Of a DNA stretch of 64,000 nt, positions 1-12,880 are shown piece after piece. The stretch spans positions 84,082,001-84,146,000 of the forward strand of contig CM044318.1 in the NCBI GenBank assembly GCA_024291935.2, read 5' to 3'. A model generated the notes under the pieces. It had not been told where the DNA came from. It saw only the letters and a program-made list of their open reading frames with translations, and searched no databases. This stretch comes from Okapia johnstoni (Eukaryota; Chordata; Mammalia; Artiodactyla; Giraffidae). The translations under genes were made by a program, and so were the position numbers. Numbering within the stretch: the first letter of the stretch is position 1; the number at the start of each line of letters is the position of its first letter.

Positions 1-515
1 TGGTCTTAATTGGCTGCCACTTCTGCCCCTGCCCACCACTTTGCTTGCATGTACTTTGAGTTGTAGTTCCCAGGATAATTAATTCTAACTTGTATGGAAG
101 AATCACTATGGCGGGAACAAGGCCAATTTCCTGAGCGTGGCACGCTGTCTGATTTATAGTTTCTCGCACTCCAGGCAGGGAAAGTCCGTTCAAGTGTTAA
201 ATTTCTTCACCGAGGTAGAGACAGAGTATCCACAGATTGTAAAATAGAATTCCAGTCTGGGAAATAAGTGTGAAGGACCCATTGGGGGGAACTCAGACGC
301 ATCTCACAGCCTGATGCATGGCGGGAAAGCTGATTAGAGAACAAACAATCTCACTGGTGTTGGTGGGGTTGCCCTGCGGGACAGCGCAGGTATCAGAAAC
401 CTCATTTCTGGGGTGATCCTGGAAGGATGCTGACCTTAAGGAGGTGGGGACCTTCTGAGTCGAGGTCCAGGACGCCCAGCAGATGCAGGTGGACGGGTCC
501 TTGGCCTCCCCACCT

Positions 516-529
516 GCGCCATCTGCTGG
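516..529 (-). promoter_or_regulatory. CTCF core-type motif
   Basis: The minus strand reads CCAGCAGATGGCGC, a perfect match to CCASYAGRKGGCRS, in unique DNA. It includes a CpG, so methylation could matter. Confidence 0.5.
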
Positions 530-1644
530 TCATCTCCGCCATTGCCTGCAGGGTTCCAGGGACCGCGCCTGCATGAACACAGGAGCCCACCCTGCCTGCA
601 TTCTTGATGCCGTCAAATTCCGGTGCGAGTTGAGTCCGTAAAATAAAAATATAAAGTTATAATACCTGAATCGCTTGAGAGCTTGTCCTTGGTTGTCCTT
701 GGACCCTCCTATTCCTCTAGGCTTCCGCTTTCCAACTCCACGCTCATTACTGTGTGTCTGTTCCCGTGAGGCTGTGAGCATCTTAGGGGCGCCCTGTACC
801 CACGCAGGGTACCACCCAGCTGTGAGTGCCTGGAACGTGCTAGTGCAGAGGCGGCACCCTGAACACGAGGGGTGTGGTTGTGCCCCCCTGCTCAGAGCAG
901 GGCCTGGGCCAGAGTTCACTTTCGTCCCCCCGGATCCTAGAAAGCAGGCACTGTGCCCCAGATCACAGAGGAGAAGAAAGTTTCCAGAAGTGATAGAGGA
1001 GGCCAGGGTGCCCGGGAGACGATCCCAGGTGTGAAACCAGGTCCACCTGTCTCCCCGGCTGGCTGCCTGATGGAGCCTCCCAGCAAACGTCAAGGGCTAT
1101 TTGGGGACAGCAAGATGACCCTGAGGATAGCTGCTGCCCAGTCATTCTGGAGTCCAGCATATTTCCAACCAGTAAACCCAACTTCTCCTTGCCCTCTGCC
1201 CATAAGAATAGACATAGCATCCCCAGGACCCAACAGCTGGAATACCCACTGCTACCTTCTACCCTGGCTTTGCTGAAGACCCTGGTGAAGCTCCTGGCCA
1301 AGGTGGGAACAGCAAGCAACCCCAGCCTCAGGAGGGAGCCTGCACATCAGCTTCTCCCAGCAGCCATGCCGCTGACCGCCTGGGTTTCTGCTCAATTCTG
1401 GGGTCGTGAGGGTGCACAGACTATGTGTTAGGTGTGGGAGAGGCAGACTTCTCTGCCCATAGCAGCTTCCCAAAGGCAGGAATGGGCTGCTGCTCCCTGA
1501 GGCGTCCGCCTCACCCAGGATGTCTATTGCGAATGCAAGAGGGGATCAAGCTTCCTTGGGGGCTGGTGCCGTCACTCCCCACACCCCATCCTGACCCGCG
1601 GAAGTTCTTTTCAGAGTAGAAATCCCCTGAAGGCAGCATCACTG

Positions 1645-1735
1645 TCTGATCTTGTTGGTTAAATAAAGCCTCCTTCTGTGCTCTGTGTCCAGGAGACACT
1701 CAGTAAATATTTGTTGAATGAATGAACACATAAAC
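1645..1735 (+). repeat. MIR/L2-like 3' end
   Basis: Contains the CTCAGTAAATATTTGTTGAA end followed by TGAATGAA, typical of old mammalian MIR/L2-type repeats. Diverged; the family is not certain. A similar degenerate tail with repeated GAAT units lies near 2385-2445. Confidence 0.4.
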
Positions 1736-3324
1736 AAATCTCTATTACTGGCTCCTGGCCGTACTCAAATTGGTGTTCCTTTAAAAATTCAAGAGTGCCA
1801 TAATGTTTCCCAGTGTGGGAGCAAACCATTTCATGAAATAGGCATGAAGTTTCTATTAAAGAGAAGAGTATCTATTTATTAATATTCCCAAAGGGTACCT
1901 TTTTTTTGTTTGGTTTACTGCTGTGTTGCTGTTATAATTTCCCATAATTATATGGTGTTGATTGTAGTTTACCGACAGAGCATAAATAACGAAAAATGGA
2001 ACCCTGGAACTATTTTACTTAACGTGTTTAGTGTTAGCAGAGGGAAATGAATCACTTAGCGGAGTGGAGGGTGGCGGAGAGAATAGACTCCCCCAAAAAC
2101 TATGAGGAGAGGAAACAGAGTTGTCCTGAGGATCTGAACCCGTGTGGTCTAGACAGATACCAGGTAGGATCTTTTAGAAAACTGTTGGGATAATTTAGAA
2201 ATGGAGGGAGAGTCTTATTCCTGAGTGCCCCTGGGGCTGGCGGTGGGAAATATCTTGGGAGTAGTCAACTTTCAGGAGCAGAGCCTGTTGAGAAAAGCAA
2301 TGCTATAAACAAAACAGTCCCACAGTAGAAAGAGGAGGTGTTTGCAGAGAGGTCCCTGATGGAGGTCTTGTTAATTTCGCTCATTGCTGTACAGTAGGTG
2401 CCAGTAAGTAGTTGAATGAATGAAGGAGTGAATGAATAAATGAAGTGACAGTGGACTTACTCAGATGAGACCCAAATGACCTTGCTTCAGGCGTGAAGTG
2501 GGCCAGGCCTTCAGAAGGGACCCTTGCCCCCACAGCCCCACTGGACAGAAACAGTGTTGTGTGTCCACCGTGGTTAGGGTGTCCAGGGAGGCTCGGAAAG
2601 AGAGGATTTTTGGGTTATGAGAGATGGAGAGTTCCTTCCCAAGTTGCAATTGCGGGCAAATTTTTCTTCCAAATAACCAGAGGTGTGGTTATAAATAATT
2701 CATCCACATTGTTTCCCAATTAACATTTTTCAGAAGATGCCAGCACTTCTTTGAAGTCTTTCCCTCTTAAGGGACAGCGACCCACCCTGTGGGGCTGGGC
2801 CAGCCTTCTGCCCTAATTAGACAGTTACACAGGAGACCTGGGCAAGGAGGGTGGATTTACTTTTAATAAAAGAAGATTAAAAAACCATGCATCTGCGGCA
2901 TATTAAAGAAGATGGAGCCAAATGAAAATCCTCCCACAGCGGTGGAGAGTCGTGGTCTGAAAAGGAAGCGCTTCATTTGGAATTCCTAAAGCTTCTAGTT
3001 TTGAGTCAGGAGGAAATTCAGGCTCGCCCCCTGCCCCCGATTGCAGCATCAGTCGTCGGTGTTCTGAGAGAAAGTGCTGGGGACAGAGAAGCACTTTAAA
3101 TCTGGACATGACACAGGACGAAGTGTCCCTTTGTGGAGTGGCAGCCGCAGGCTGTGTGAGGAAGGAGGCGGAGTAGGGGCCTATCCAGGTTCCGGGGAGA
3201 GACCAACCCACACAGCCTCGCAGGAATTCAGGCCACACCTGGTTTTCCCAGGAGAAGACAGATCTCCAGACGTTATGTAGATTTTTCCCCCTTTTTAAAT
3301 AGTTCAAGCTAATTTAAATCCTCT

Positions 3325-3850
3325 TAAGTCATCAGGGTACACCTCGTCCTTGAATACAACAATTCCACTTGTAGGCATTCACTTCAAATGAATGAAAAAC
3401 ACTTGTCCACAAAAAGACTTGTACTGAAGTCCATGGCAGCTTTGCTCATAATAGCAAAAAGACTGGGAAACAACCCAACTGTGTATGGAGAGGAGAATGA
3501 GTAGTCATGCAGCGGGAAGCTCTTCAGTGGTGAACGGGGTGGCCTTCCGACGCCTACGGTAATGCAGACGAGCCTCAGAAACCTGTTGACTTGAAGAAAC
3601 TGGACACAAAAGAGTATTATGGTCCCATTTATTTGAAGTTCAAGAACAGAGCTAATCATCTCTGTAAACAGAAATCAAAACAGTGCATGCTTCTTGGGGT
3701 GGGGGAAGAGTGGACAAGAACGAAGTTTCTAGAAAAATGGCAAAGGCTCTTCGTGTTGATCGCATGGGGTATACATTTATTGAGATCCATCAAATCATCG
3801 GCTAAAGTCTATGCACTTGACTGCATAGAATTATATCTTAAAACATTTTT
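3325..3850 (+). repeat. Old L1 LINE fragment, sense
   Basis: Carries the familiar L1 text around ACAATTCCACTTGTAGGCAT, GTCCACAAAAAGACTTGTA and GCTCATAATAGCAAAAAGAC, GGAAACAACCCAA, in + orientation and ending in an A/T-rich stretch near 3850. It has many differences from younger L1 copies and no intact frame. Confidence 0.65.
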
Positions 3851-5249
3851 TTTTTGAAAACACACACACATCAAACCTGGACTGTCTCTGGGTCACCTTG
3901 CACCGGCAGGCTTGGGTATATGACTTCCATGCTGCAGTGAATTTCAGCCTCTCAATCAGCCTCCAGGTGAAGAAACACATCCCTCCCAAGCAGGTGTGGG
4001 GTGCGGTAGGACAGGCAGGAGGATCCTCTCACCAAGCTGCTGCCTACCCTGTGCAGTGGAGCCATCTTGAATGTATTGCTGTGACTTTGACTTTCCTTCA
4101 AATGCAGTTTAGAGGAACGTGTTCACCTTGTTCAGGGCAAGTGACAGTGGCCCATCCCTGTCTTCCTGCTGTGGGGACCTGTGCTGGCGGGGGTCTGGGG
4201 GCATACGGACAGAGGGCACAAACCCCAGCTCGACCCAGGACCAGGCAGCCAGACATTGGGTGGCGTCCCTCCTGTTCCTCTCTGACTCTGCAAGGGTGTG
4301 GGGAGTGTGGGCAGGGAGGGTACGCAGCCAAGAAAACAGAAGGCAGACGTATTCAGGCACGTGCATTGAGCACCTACGGTGTGCTCATCAGACTGCAGTG
4401 CAGAGGGGACTCAGAGGCAGGAGAGACAGACCAGGCAAGCAGATACACACAGCCACACATCGGACGTGAAATCTTCATCTTCCAGCTCCCTGTGCCCTGC
4501 CTCTTAAACCTCCCATCTCGTGGTCCATTCAAAACGGGTCTCATTCACACAGCCCAATATATATTTGTGTGGCCTTGGCAACACACACGTTTTTTCTGTT
4601 CCCAGAAGCTAAGTGGGGCAGGGCAAAGTTGCTGATCCCCCGATGACGGTGCAGTAAATGTGTTTCCAGCTTCACTGTCCCCCCAGGCTTGTCCCAGGCC
4701 TTTGGTAGGCCCAGAGTTCCGGGGAGCGAGCAGCAAGGCCAGACTCCACTCCGGGTTGTTCTTGTTTCTGTAAACGCCACACGTCTAGGGTCCTCTGTGG
4801 GATTTGCCTTCCGTAGCCAGAACGTCAGCCTGCAGCACGGGTCTGCCATTCTGTGGCTCTTTGGTGGCGTGTCCTGCTTAAGCCTGTCCACTCATTCACT
4901 CACTCACTCATTTAGTCGTTGCTTGGCAAACATCCTGGAGCATCCTGCCCTGGGGTTGGCCCCAAGGCCCTTCTTGGATCAGGGTCTCAGACCAAGGCCA
5001 GGTGGTAAATGGAGAGGATGTGGGAAGCGGTGCCAGACTAGGGTCCTTCGGGAGGTCCAGGGCAACAGCACCCACTGTGCCCCCCGAGGACCCCTGCCCC
5101 TCTGCATGTAGCTGTGAGGATGGACCATCTGGCTTTGCCTGAACTTAGGAGTGATGGTCCCTGAGCAGGCACTTTTGTTACAAGGAAGCGCCAGGAGTCT
5201 CTGCAGGGAGGTCAGAATTCTCTCCCTGGCTCCCCAGAGGCTTTGGTGG

Positions 5250-5300
5250 GAAGTGGAGGCTGTGTGTGTGTGTTCATCCACACTCACACACACACACATG
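5250..5300. repeat. Inverted TG/CA simple repeat
   Basis: A (TG)n run is followed after a few bases by a (CA)n run on the same strand. The two arms can pair into a hairpin. Confidence 0.7.
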
Positions 5301-8003
5301 TGGGCTTTGCAGGGGCCACTGTGGGGTTGAGAGGTGGAGATTTTATGCTCACAGTCAAGGTGATTGATGGTTGGTAGTTGATGGTGGTCCTTCTCACTGA
5401 AGTGTCAGGATTTAAGCAGCACAGATTTTACTCGACTTTGATTTAGCTGATGGATCTCTTGACCCCAAGTTCAGATATATAATCAGGCCACAAGTATAAG
5501 CAATTTTTTTCCACTCAATTTCTGCCATTTGGTTGCCAACAGCAGAAACCTACTTAAGGTCAGTTCAAATGGACTAAAAGTAACTGCGTTAGTCAGACCG
5601 TGGGCCTGTACTTGGGCTTTAGAGCCGGGGTAACTGGATAAATCTGGATCTATCCTCGCTTCAGTCTATATGGGAAAACAAAATGACACTCTTGGTTTTG
5701 GAGTGACGAAATGGTCAGTCGCTTCTGCGGATGCACAGGCCCGCTGGCCCGCCCCTGGAAAGCCCTGTCTCCCTGCCCTCCCACACCCAACCCGTCCTCC
5801 TCTGGGACCACCCAGCGGGGCCTTTCCCTCAAGTGTCACATGGGTCGAAAGTCAAGAGCACAGCCCTGGACAAGCTCACAGCGCTGAGGCTACTGGTCCC
5901 TCCCAAGGGGCCAGAGGGTGGGTGTGGTGGTGGTGGTGGGCGTTGTCCAGCCTGGAGCCCACCCGGAGGGATGGACTTTGTTGGGAGTCATGTGGTTGAA
6001 GAGGCATGATTAAACCATATCTCAGCCCTGCTCAACTCAAGGAGAGCATTTGTGCACACGAGTGTCATTGATGCCGGCGCTGGGACCCCGTGGCTCCAGT
6101 ACATACGGCGTCTATCCCGTGTCCACCCCACCTGCGCAGCCGTGGAAGAGACTGTGGCTTCCTTGGGCGGGACTGGCGCCTCGTTCTGTGGTCACATGCA
6201 GCCTCGGGTGCCTTCTCCACCCTTCCCCCGGGAGCCGGTGCTCTGGAATGCACCCTGTTTCCAGAATTAGCACGACAGAGCCCTTGGAAGAAAGTACAAC
6301 TAGCGCTGTCACCCTCCGCAGGCATGCAGCGTCCTCCAAGCCAAGTATCCATCGTTCGAGGCTCCACCGCCTGCTCCTGTGAGTACCCAGGGTCCCACCG
6401 AGATCTCTGGTTGCACTGTGCCCTGGAGTATTCCCATCACTCATTACAGGACCTGAATTGCCTGCTACAATTTATGTAGCAGGAAGAGAAAGGTCCCAAG
6501 ACTCTTTAAAAACTCTCTTGGGGAAAAACAAAGAAAGGGAAACGCGATGGAATTCCAAGTTTTTTGCTGGGTCCTTTCCCTTTTGCTTCTTCTGAGGATG
6601 TTTTAGCTGAAGGTTCACCATCTTTATTTGACTTTTTTGTCAAGTCTACATTTTTTTTTCCCCCAAAGTCTTTGATTTCCGGTGTAATCAACCTCAATTT
6701 TCAGGAACGATTCTAGCATATGCATTTAGTTATTGACCATGGGCAGAGCTCTGTGCCCAGGCAGTTGGCATATTTGCTGAGTTAAATTAACCCAAGGCTG
6801 CAGCAGGGGTATGTAAACAACCAGAAGGAGGGTGTTGGTTTATGGTCCCTGGAGGCGGGGAGGGAAGGGAGTGTTGGTTTATTTATGGACGCTGGTTGAA
6901 GGATGTCACAAATTGATTTACTGACACAGCCAGGATAAAAGTCAGATGAAAGTCACAAGGTGGAGGAAGTGGTCTCTACCTGATGGCCCCCCCCCCGGAA
7001 AGTGTCCTGACGGTCTGCTGAAGCCCTGGAGAACTCCTCACACGCCTCACTTAAAATACAAGCCCCTCTTCCATCAGGAGCACCTGCTCCCTACAGGTGT
7101 GCTTCCCAGGCAGGACCCTCGATGGAGCCCGAGTGAGACCGCAGTGCAGGTCAGGGCTCCCAGGGTTTTTGAAAAGTGTGTCTGTGCCTCTGTCAGCCTT
7201 CCCACACCAGCAGGTGGAGCCCCATGGCCCTGATAGGTGTTCCCCGGGCTTTCAGTGAGGCCGTGTTACAGCTGGTTCAGAGTGGAGGAGCCTGTCCTTC
7301 CCCCAGGCTGTCTCCCCAGGAAGAGACCCAGGCTCCCCCATTTCTCCTGACAACACCCCTCCAGTGTTCCAGGGTGCTGTTGCAGACTCCTCCCCCCCCC
7401 ACCCCCAGAAATGCAAGACTGTGAGACGCCCTGAGTCCCAGGAGCTCATGTCCAAGTTCAGAAGAAGGAGCAGATGGATCAAAGCCCACCAGCTGTAGGT
7501 GTCGGCGGAGACCCCCTGGAGCGGGGGGCTGAGTGGAGAGAGCAGAGCTTGCCAGGGTGGGGGCAGGGCTCTGGAGGTTAGTGAGCCGCCCGCGTGGTCC
7601 AGGGCCCGAGATGATGGCTCAGACAGAAAGAATCCACCACTATTCACATCACCTTCAGTGAGATTGTAGTGCTTTGGGCCACAGCACCGGCACGTCCCCA
7701 TGAATATTCAAGTACAATATGATGGGAACGAAAAATAATCCGAGTGTCTTTTCCAGGGAGAGAGGATCACCACTCAGATTTGCTACATGTAAATTGACAG
7801 CACCCTCCCCTAGGGCCACAGCAATTTCTGATTGAAAAAGCAACAGGAGCTGAGAAAGTACTGGGACAGGAAACTTGGTGTCTGTTAATTGTTGTTTACT
7901 TACAACAATCAGTAGAGATAAACTTTCTGGGCATTTTCCCCTGGATAGTAAGTAGTTATTCTGCAACAATAACTTGGTTTTGGTAAGATCTAAAGACTGT
8001 TCA

Positions 8004-8217
8004 GGGGCTTCCGAGGTGACACTGTGGTAAAGAATCTACCTGCAAAGGCGAGAGGTGACAGAGATGCAGGTTCGATCCCTGGGTCAGGAAGATTCCCCTG
8101 GAGCAGGAAATGGCGACCTACTCCAGTATTCTTTCCTGGGAAATCCCATGGACAGAGGAGCCTGGAGGGCTACAGTCTACAGAGTCGCAGAGAGTCGGAC
8201 ATGACTGAGCACACACA
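8004..8217 (+). mobile_element. Bov-tA SINE, sense
   Basis: Begins with the tRNA-like head (GGGGCTTCCGAGGTGACAC, TGGTAAAGAATCTACCTGC) and continues through GGTTCGATCCCTGGGTCAGG to GAGTCGGACATGACTGAGC. Essentially full-length. Confidence 0.9.
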
Positions 8218-8597
8218 GTGTCCCAACAGAACTGTCTTGTCACTGCTGAAGTGGTAACTTTTAATGAATAAAGGATTCAAGGCTTGTTACATCTTCTGTA
8301 AAATGACATTTACTGCCAGTGTAGGAAAGAGTAATTATTAATGATTTGTGAAGCTTACAAACAATTGATTGTGAGACATCGTTTGCAATTTTTGAGATGA
8401 GGCAACAGAGCCTTCCTCTGTCATCTTAGGTTTTACGTAATTCCCGCTCAGGAGTGAAAGTTACGCTTACAGGTTTTCAGGGGTTTTCCCCTTTGCTCTT
8501 TTATGATAATAAAAAGGATGATTTTCTTTTCAATAGGGAAAAATTGACCCAGTAAAAGTCTAGCTGTAGTTCATTCCTGTTGGCTCCAGCTATGGAA

Positions 8598-8665
8598 ATG
8601 TTGTGGTTTAGTTGTCCGTGGGTCTTAAAAGAGTCAGACACGACTCAATGACTAACCAGCAGCAA
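8598..8665 (+). mobile_element. Bov-tA/BovB 3'-end fragment
   Basis: A short stretch ending in AGAGTCAGACACGACTCAAT matches the shared 3' end of BovA-type SINEs and BovB. Truncated. Confidence 0.55.
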
Positions 8666-10931
8666 TGTGGAAACGCATCATGTTTCATGTTCTCTAATAG
8701 GTGATAGATCAGTGGCTTCTTTGGTGTCTAAACACTTTGAAGTATGGCTTTGGGGGTCAGTGAAAATGTGCTTTGGAGAAAATGGCCCGTGGATCTTTAA
8801 TTATCTGTGGTTCTGTTGTCTCTGTTGCAACAGAGAAAAATTTAATTCTTAAAGAATAAACTCTTCCCTTTCTCTTCATCTTCAAGAGGGTAAGATGAGT
8901 AATTGGAATTATGCAAATTAGTGCACAGTCCATAGAAAAGCGAAATTATCCTCTAAGAGACTTGCTGACAGGCCAACGTTCTTACAGGTCCTTCCTTGTG
9001 GTTTGGGCAGAAAGCTGCTCTGTCCATCCTCAGCCCCTCGCTGGAGCCCACCTGCCCCGAGTATCAGGCCAGCAGGTAGCTCAGTGTGGACCGGTACATC
9101 AGAAGTTCAGATACATCGGGAACTTTGCACTGTCCTTGTGATGTTTCAAAATTCTTTGATGAAATTAGTTTCTGTGTATCATCCACAAGTGTGCACATAG
9201 GTCTTCAGCAGTGTGTCTATAATAAAGCACTGAGATGAATCATAAGGGACATTTCACTCTTGGACATAATGGATTTCCCGAGTTCTTTGAAGAGCAGCTG
9301 CTGATCTCTGTTGTTGTGTCAGCATCAGGGGTAGTAGGGTCAGGACCTCCCAGCAAGGATGCTTTGCTTGGGATTCTATGTCCTCTCCTTGACGGTGTCC
9401 CGGCTTTGCTCGGGGAAACACATTCTCCAGATTCTAAGCCTCGCACTAAGAGGTGAACTCAGCACATGGCCAGCTGAGCATGGAGTACCTGTAAGGCTTT
9501 GCCCCAGTCTATAGATGAGTAAGCTGAGACATCTGTCCACAGCCACCTGCATTTTCTCCTGAATCTAATAACTTCAGTTTCCAAGAGACCAGTCAAATAT
9601 GGGCAGAGGTTGAACTTCCAAGGTTCATATCTTATGCCCTCTTTCTTCCAGCATGTAGCCATTTATCCAACAGATCAAATCTTGTTCTTGAATCAAGTAA
9701 AACTCAGTTTGTAAGAGCTAACCTGGGTGTGGAAGCCCTGTTTCTGCATGTGATTTGCAGACCTGAGCCCCTCCACACAGCCGCGCCCTGTGTACCTGAG
9801 TGATCCATGCCCATTTACAGGTGGTTCCCACACACTGGGTCTCCTTTGAGCCCCTAGAGAAATGTCAGGTACCCTCTGCCCCATCATGGAGGATAAATTA
9901 TCTACTTTGTAGGAAAAAGAGTGGGTAAAAATCTATGCCCAATCATAATATCAAACTCTATTGACTTTATTAAACAGAAAGAATTTTGGGATGAGACTGG
10001 ACTTTAGACAACCCTCAAACCAAATCTGTGATGTTTGTAATAAAACTCCCAGTTCTGCTAAGAGCTCTCCCAGTTTCCCAGGAAATCTCAGCTGAGGGTC
10101 AGGATGGCCTGTGTCTGTGTCTGCCTGGGCTGGGCCATGGGAGATCAAGACCAAGGACTGGCCAGAGGTCCACTTACTAGTGACCGTGGTTATCCCAAGT
10201 GTTTGTGTAGTGGAGTTTCCTGCCCGCACTTTGCGGATAGGGCGTCACATTTGGAAGGGTCAGGACTTCAGGCAGGCCCGGATTCTGGACAGTCTGACCC
10301 GTCGGTAGATGATCTGAGCTCATGCTGTAGTCTTCTGAAGGGGAGGGCACGTCAGTGGCATGGCACGCTAACTCCAGGCTGGGCGCGGCGGTCACCGTTG
10401 CTGTGGTCACTGGAGGAGAAAGGATGTCGCTGCCTTGCAGGTCACAGCCACCATGGAGGAAGGGCCGGCAGGCCTGGAGGTCGTGAGTCCAGCTCTGCTT
10501 TCCCCAGGCCCCACAGGGACCGGCCCTCTTCTGCTTACCCTCTGGTTCTCCCTGCCTGACCCTTCCTTGGCCCCCTTCTCTCCAGGAGCCTCCAGGCGTC
10601 CGTGGTCCCAGCGTTTACTCTGGGCCCCATTCTTCTTTTGCTTTTGCTTCTCTCAGGTCCTTCGTCCATTGCCAAGGTCGCCTGCCTGCTGGCAGCCCCC
10701 AAACTCCGCCTCCAGCCAGAACTCCCTTGGAGTTCCACACGTGCACGAGGGACATCACCTGCTCGGTGGTCCACAGGGCTGCCAACTTGACCTTGAAGGC
10801 ACTGTCTCACCTCTCCCCCAAACCAGCTCCTCCCCAAGGTCACCTTCTCTGTTCTCTGGGCTGTGCTCCCCTGCTTCCGGCGAGTTACAGACCATGACCC
10901 TGGCACCTTCTAACAGGACAGCGCGTGTATG

Positions 10932-11143
10932 TTCTGAGTCATTTCAGTTGAGTCTGACTCTTTGCAACCCCATGGACTGCCGCCCGCCAGGCTCCTCTGT
11001 CCTTGGAATTTTCCAGACCAGAATACTGGAGTGGATTGCCATTTCCTACTCCTGGGGATTTTCCCGACCCAGGGATCAAACCCGTGTCTCGTGTCTCCTG
11101 CATTGGCGGGTGGGTTCTTTACCACTAGCACCATCTGGGAAAC
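10932..11143 (-). mobile_element. Bov-tA SINE, antisense
   Basis: Reads in reverse from GAGTCTGACTCTTTGCAACC through GACCCAGGGATCAAACCC to TTTACCACTAGCACCATCTG. Essentially complete and moderately diverged. Confidence 0.88.
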
Positions 11144-11590
11144 CCATAGACAACCAGATATAGCAAATTAAAACCTGGCCAAGGAAGCCAGGTGACATTT
11201 GAGCTCCCGGTAAACAGTAGATAAGTCTTAGTGTAAGCACCCCAGTGAATACTGGGTAATACTGATATTTGGGTGCTGTGTTTTGTATGGATTCCTGCTT
11301 CCCAAGCATCTCTCCAGTCTGCAGGTGCATTCCCATCCTTCCTCTTTCTTGCCTGGATGCTGTGATCTCATAGATACACAGAGCTCCAGAGACATCAGAA
11401 CCCTATCCCCAGCCTGGTCTGGCTTTTAAACCTGGAGAACACCCAGCCTGGCTGTATTACTCCCTGTCCCAGTGGCCCAGAAGGACGCATCATACCTGAC
11501 CCGGCATTTAGCCAGAGTGCCTAGCTGATAAAATACCTAACAGTAAGTAGCTGAGCTGCGGCCAGCCTGCTGCCCCTCTGCTACGGACTG

Positions 11591-11664
11591 TCTCGATCAC
11601 GGTGGGAGGGTTTCGATCACGGTGGGAGGGTCTCGATCACGGTGGGAGGGTCTCAATCACGGCT
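11591..11664. repeat. 20-bp tandem repeat, about 3.7 units
   Basis: TCTCGATCACGGTGGGAGGG occurs at 11591 and 11631 with one-base variants at 11611 and 11651 (partial), spaced exactly 20 bp. Confidence 0.95.
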
Positions 11665-12389
11665 CTGCATTGTGCTTCGGAAGCTCCACCCCGTCAGCCC
11701 GGGACTCTCTAGGAGGAGAGGTTGTGTCAGCTCCGACTGAGCTCAGTGGAGCCCCACCACTCCAGAAACAGGAGTCACAGCTGCCTCATGCCCTCCTCCA
11801 GCCCCCCCGCACCCAGCGGACTCTGCTGGGGAGACATCTGAGCGCAACATCCCCATGGAGGGGTTTTTGGATTGAAAGCTGGACACTCCCGGACTGCCTG
11901 GAACAAGCTGGTCACCCTACCCTGCGCCCTGGGCAAACTGGCCATGGGGGCCAGTCCTCAGAAAGAAGCAGAGAATTTGGGGTGTGTGGGCTGCAAGGGG
12001 CACCTCTTAACCGCTGTGCATCCCTGAGTTCTCTGAGCATCCCTCCCATTTGTAAAAGGAGGAGTCATCCTAATACCTGCTCCGTGGAGACTGTGCATAG
12101 AAGGATGGATAGAAAGTCAGAAGAGGTGGCACACGGTGAACCCTGGGCTGTGCGTGAATGGGCTGTAGGTGGATGTGTGATTACAGAGAGGGCTGGGGAT
12201 CAGGGGTCCCGGCAAAACTCCCAAGGGTGGAAAGGCGGGCAGACTGCCTTCCGGAGCTGGCAGCGGCAGGGAGCACCCCGCCTGCCACCCCACGTGGGGA
12301 GCCTGCAGCTCTTCACGCGCCTTTTTTCACATCAGCATCCCGGTGCCACCTCCCCGCAGCTGCCCCAAGCCTCTCACCTGCTCGGCTGT

Positions 12390-12880
12390 CCTCCGCCTCG
12401 TGGGGCAAATTCACACGGCCCTTCGGGAGACAGAGAGTGGGGAGGAGAAAGCCTGCGCGCTGGAAAGCTGAGCCACGCACGCCGGGTGTATGCCTAGCGT
12501 GTGCGCCCCGTGGGAGGAGCTGAGCCCAGTCCAGCTCCGGGCGTGCGGAGTGCCGGCTGCCGGGAGCTGGGGCGGCTGGCTCTGTCCCACCCTCCTGGTG
12601 TTCACAGGGGGAGGGAACTCTCGTTTGAGCTCTGGCCCCGCTGTTTTCCACGCCGAGTGTCTCCATGACTGTGCTGTTTGTGTGTGATTCGTGCGGATGT
12701 CGTAAGCCGTCCTCCCGGCTGGCCGCCGAGGCCTCGGGAGGTGCGAGCTGCCTCGAGGGGCTGCCCTCGCTTCTCATGCCCAGGGGTCCTGGACGACTCT
12801 CCTGAGCCCCTCCGCTCCCACACGAGCCGAGATGCCTTCCTTGCCACGGGTGGGCTGCTGCCTGAGAAGCCACATGGCCA
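12390..12880. promoter_or_regulatory. Intronic CpG-dense block
   Basis: CpG dinucleotides are frequent here, about 17 in 12401-12580 and about a dozen in roughly 12690-12780, unlike the surrounding intron. It could be an alternative promoter or enhancer, or just a locally GC-rich stretch. Long open frames cross it on both strands (for example minus 13491-12313) but have no recognisable domain. Confidence 0.35.

Noticed and set aside
3898..4635. 245-codon plus-strand frame
   Set aside because: No conserved motif and no Kozak or splice support; part of it crosses an old MIR/L2-like stretch.
7207..7220. CTCF-like CCAGCAGGTGGAGC
   Set aside because: One core mismatch (A for C).
11622..12497. 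291-codon open frame on the plus strand
   Set aside because: It starts inside a 20-bp tandem repeat, has no recognisable domain and overlaps other chance frames.
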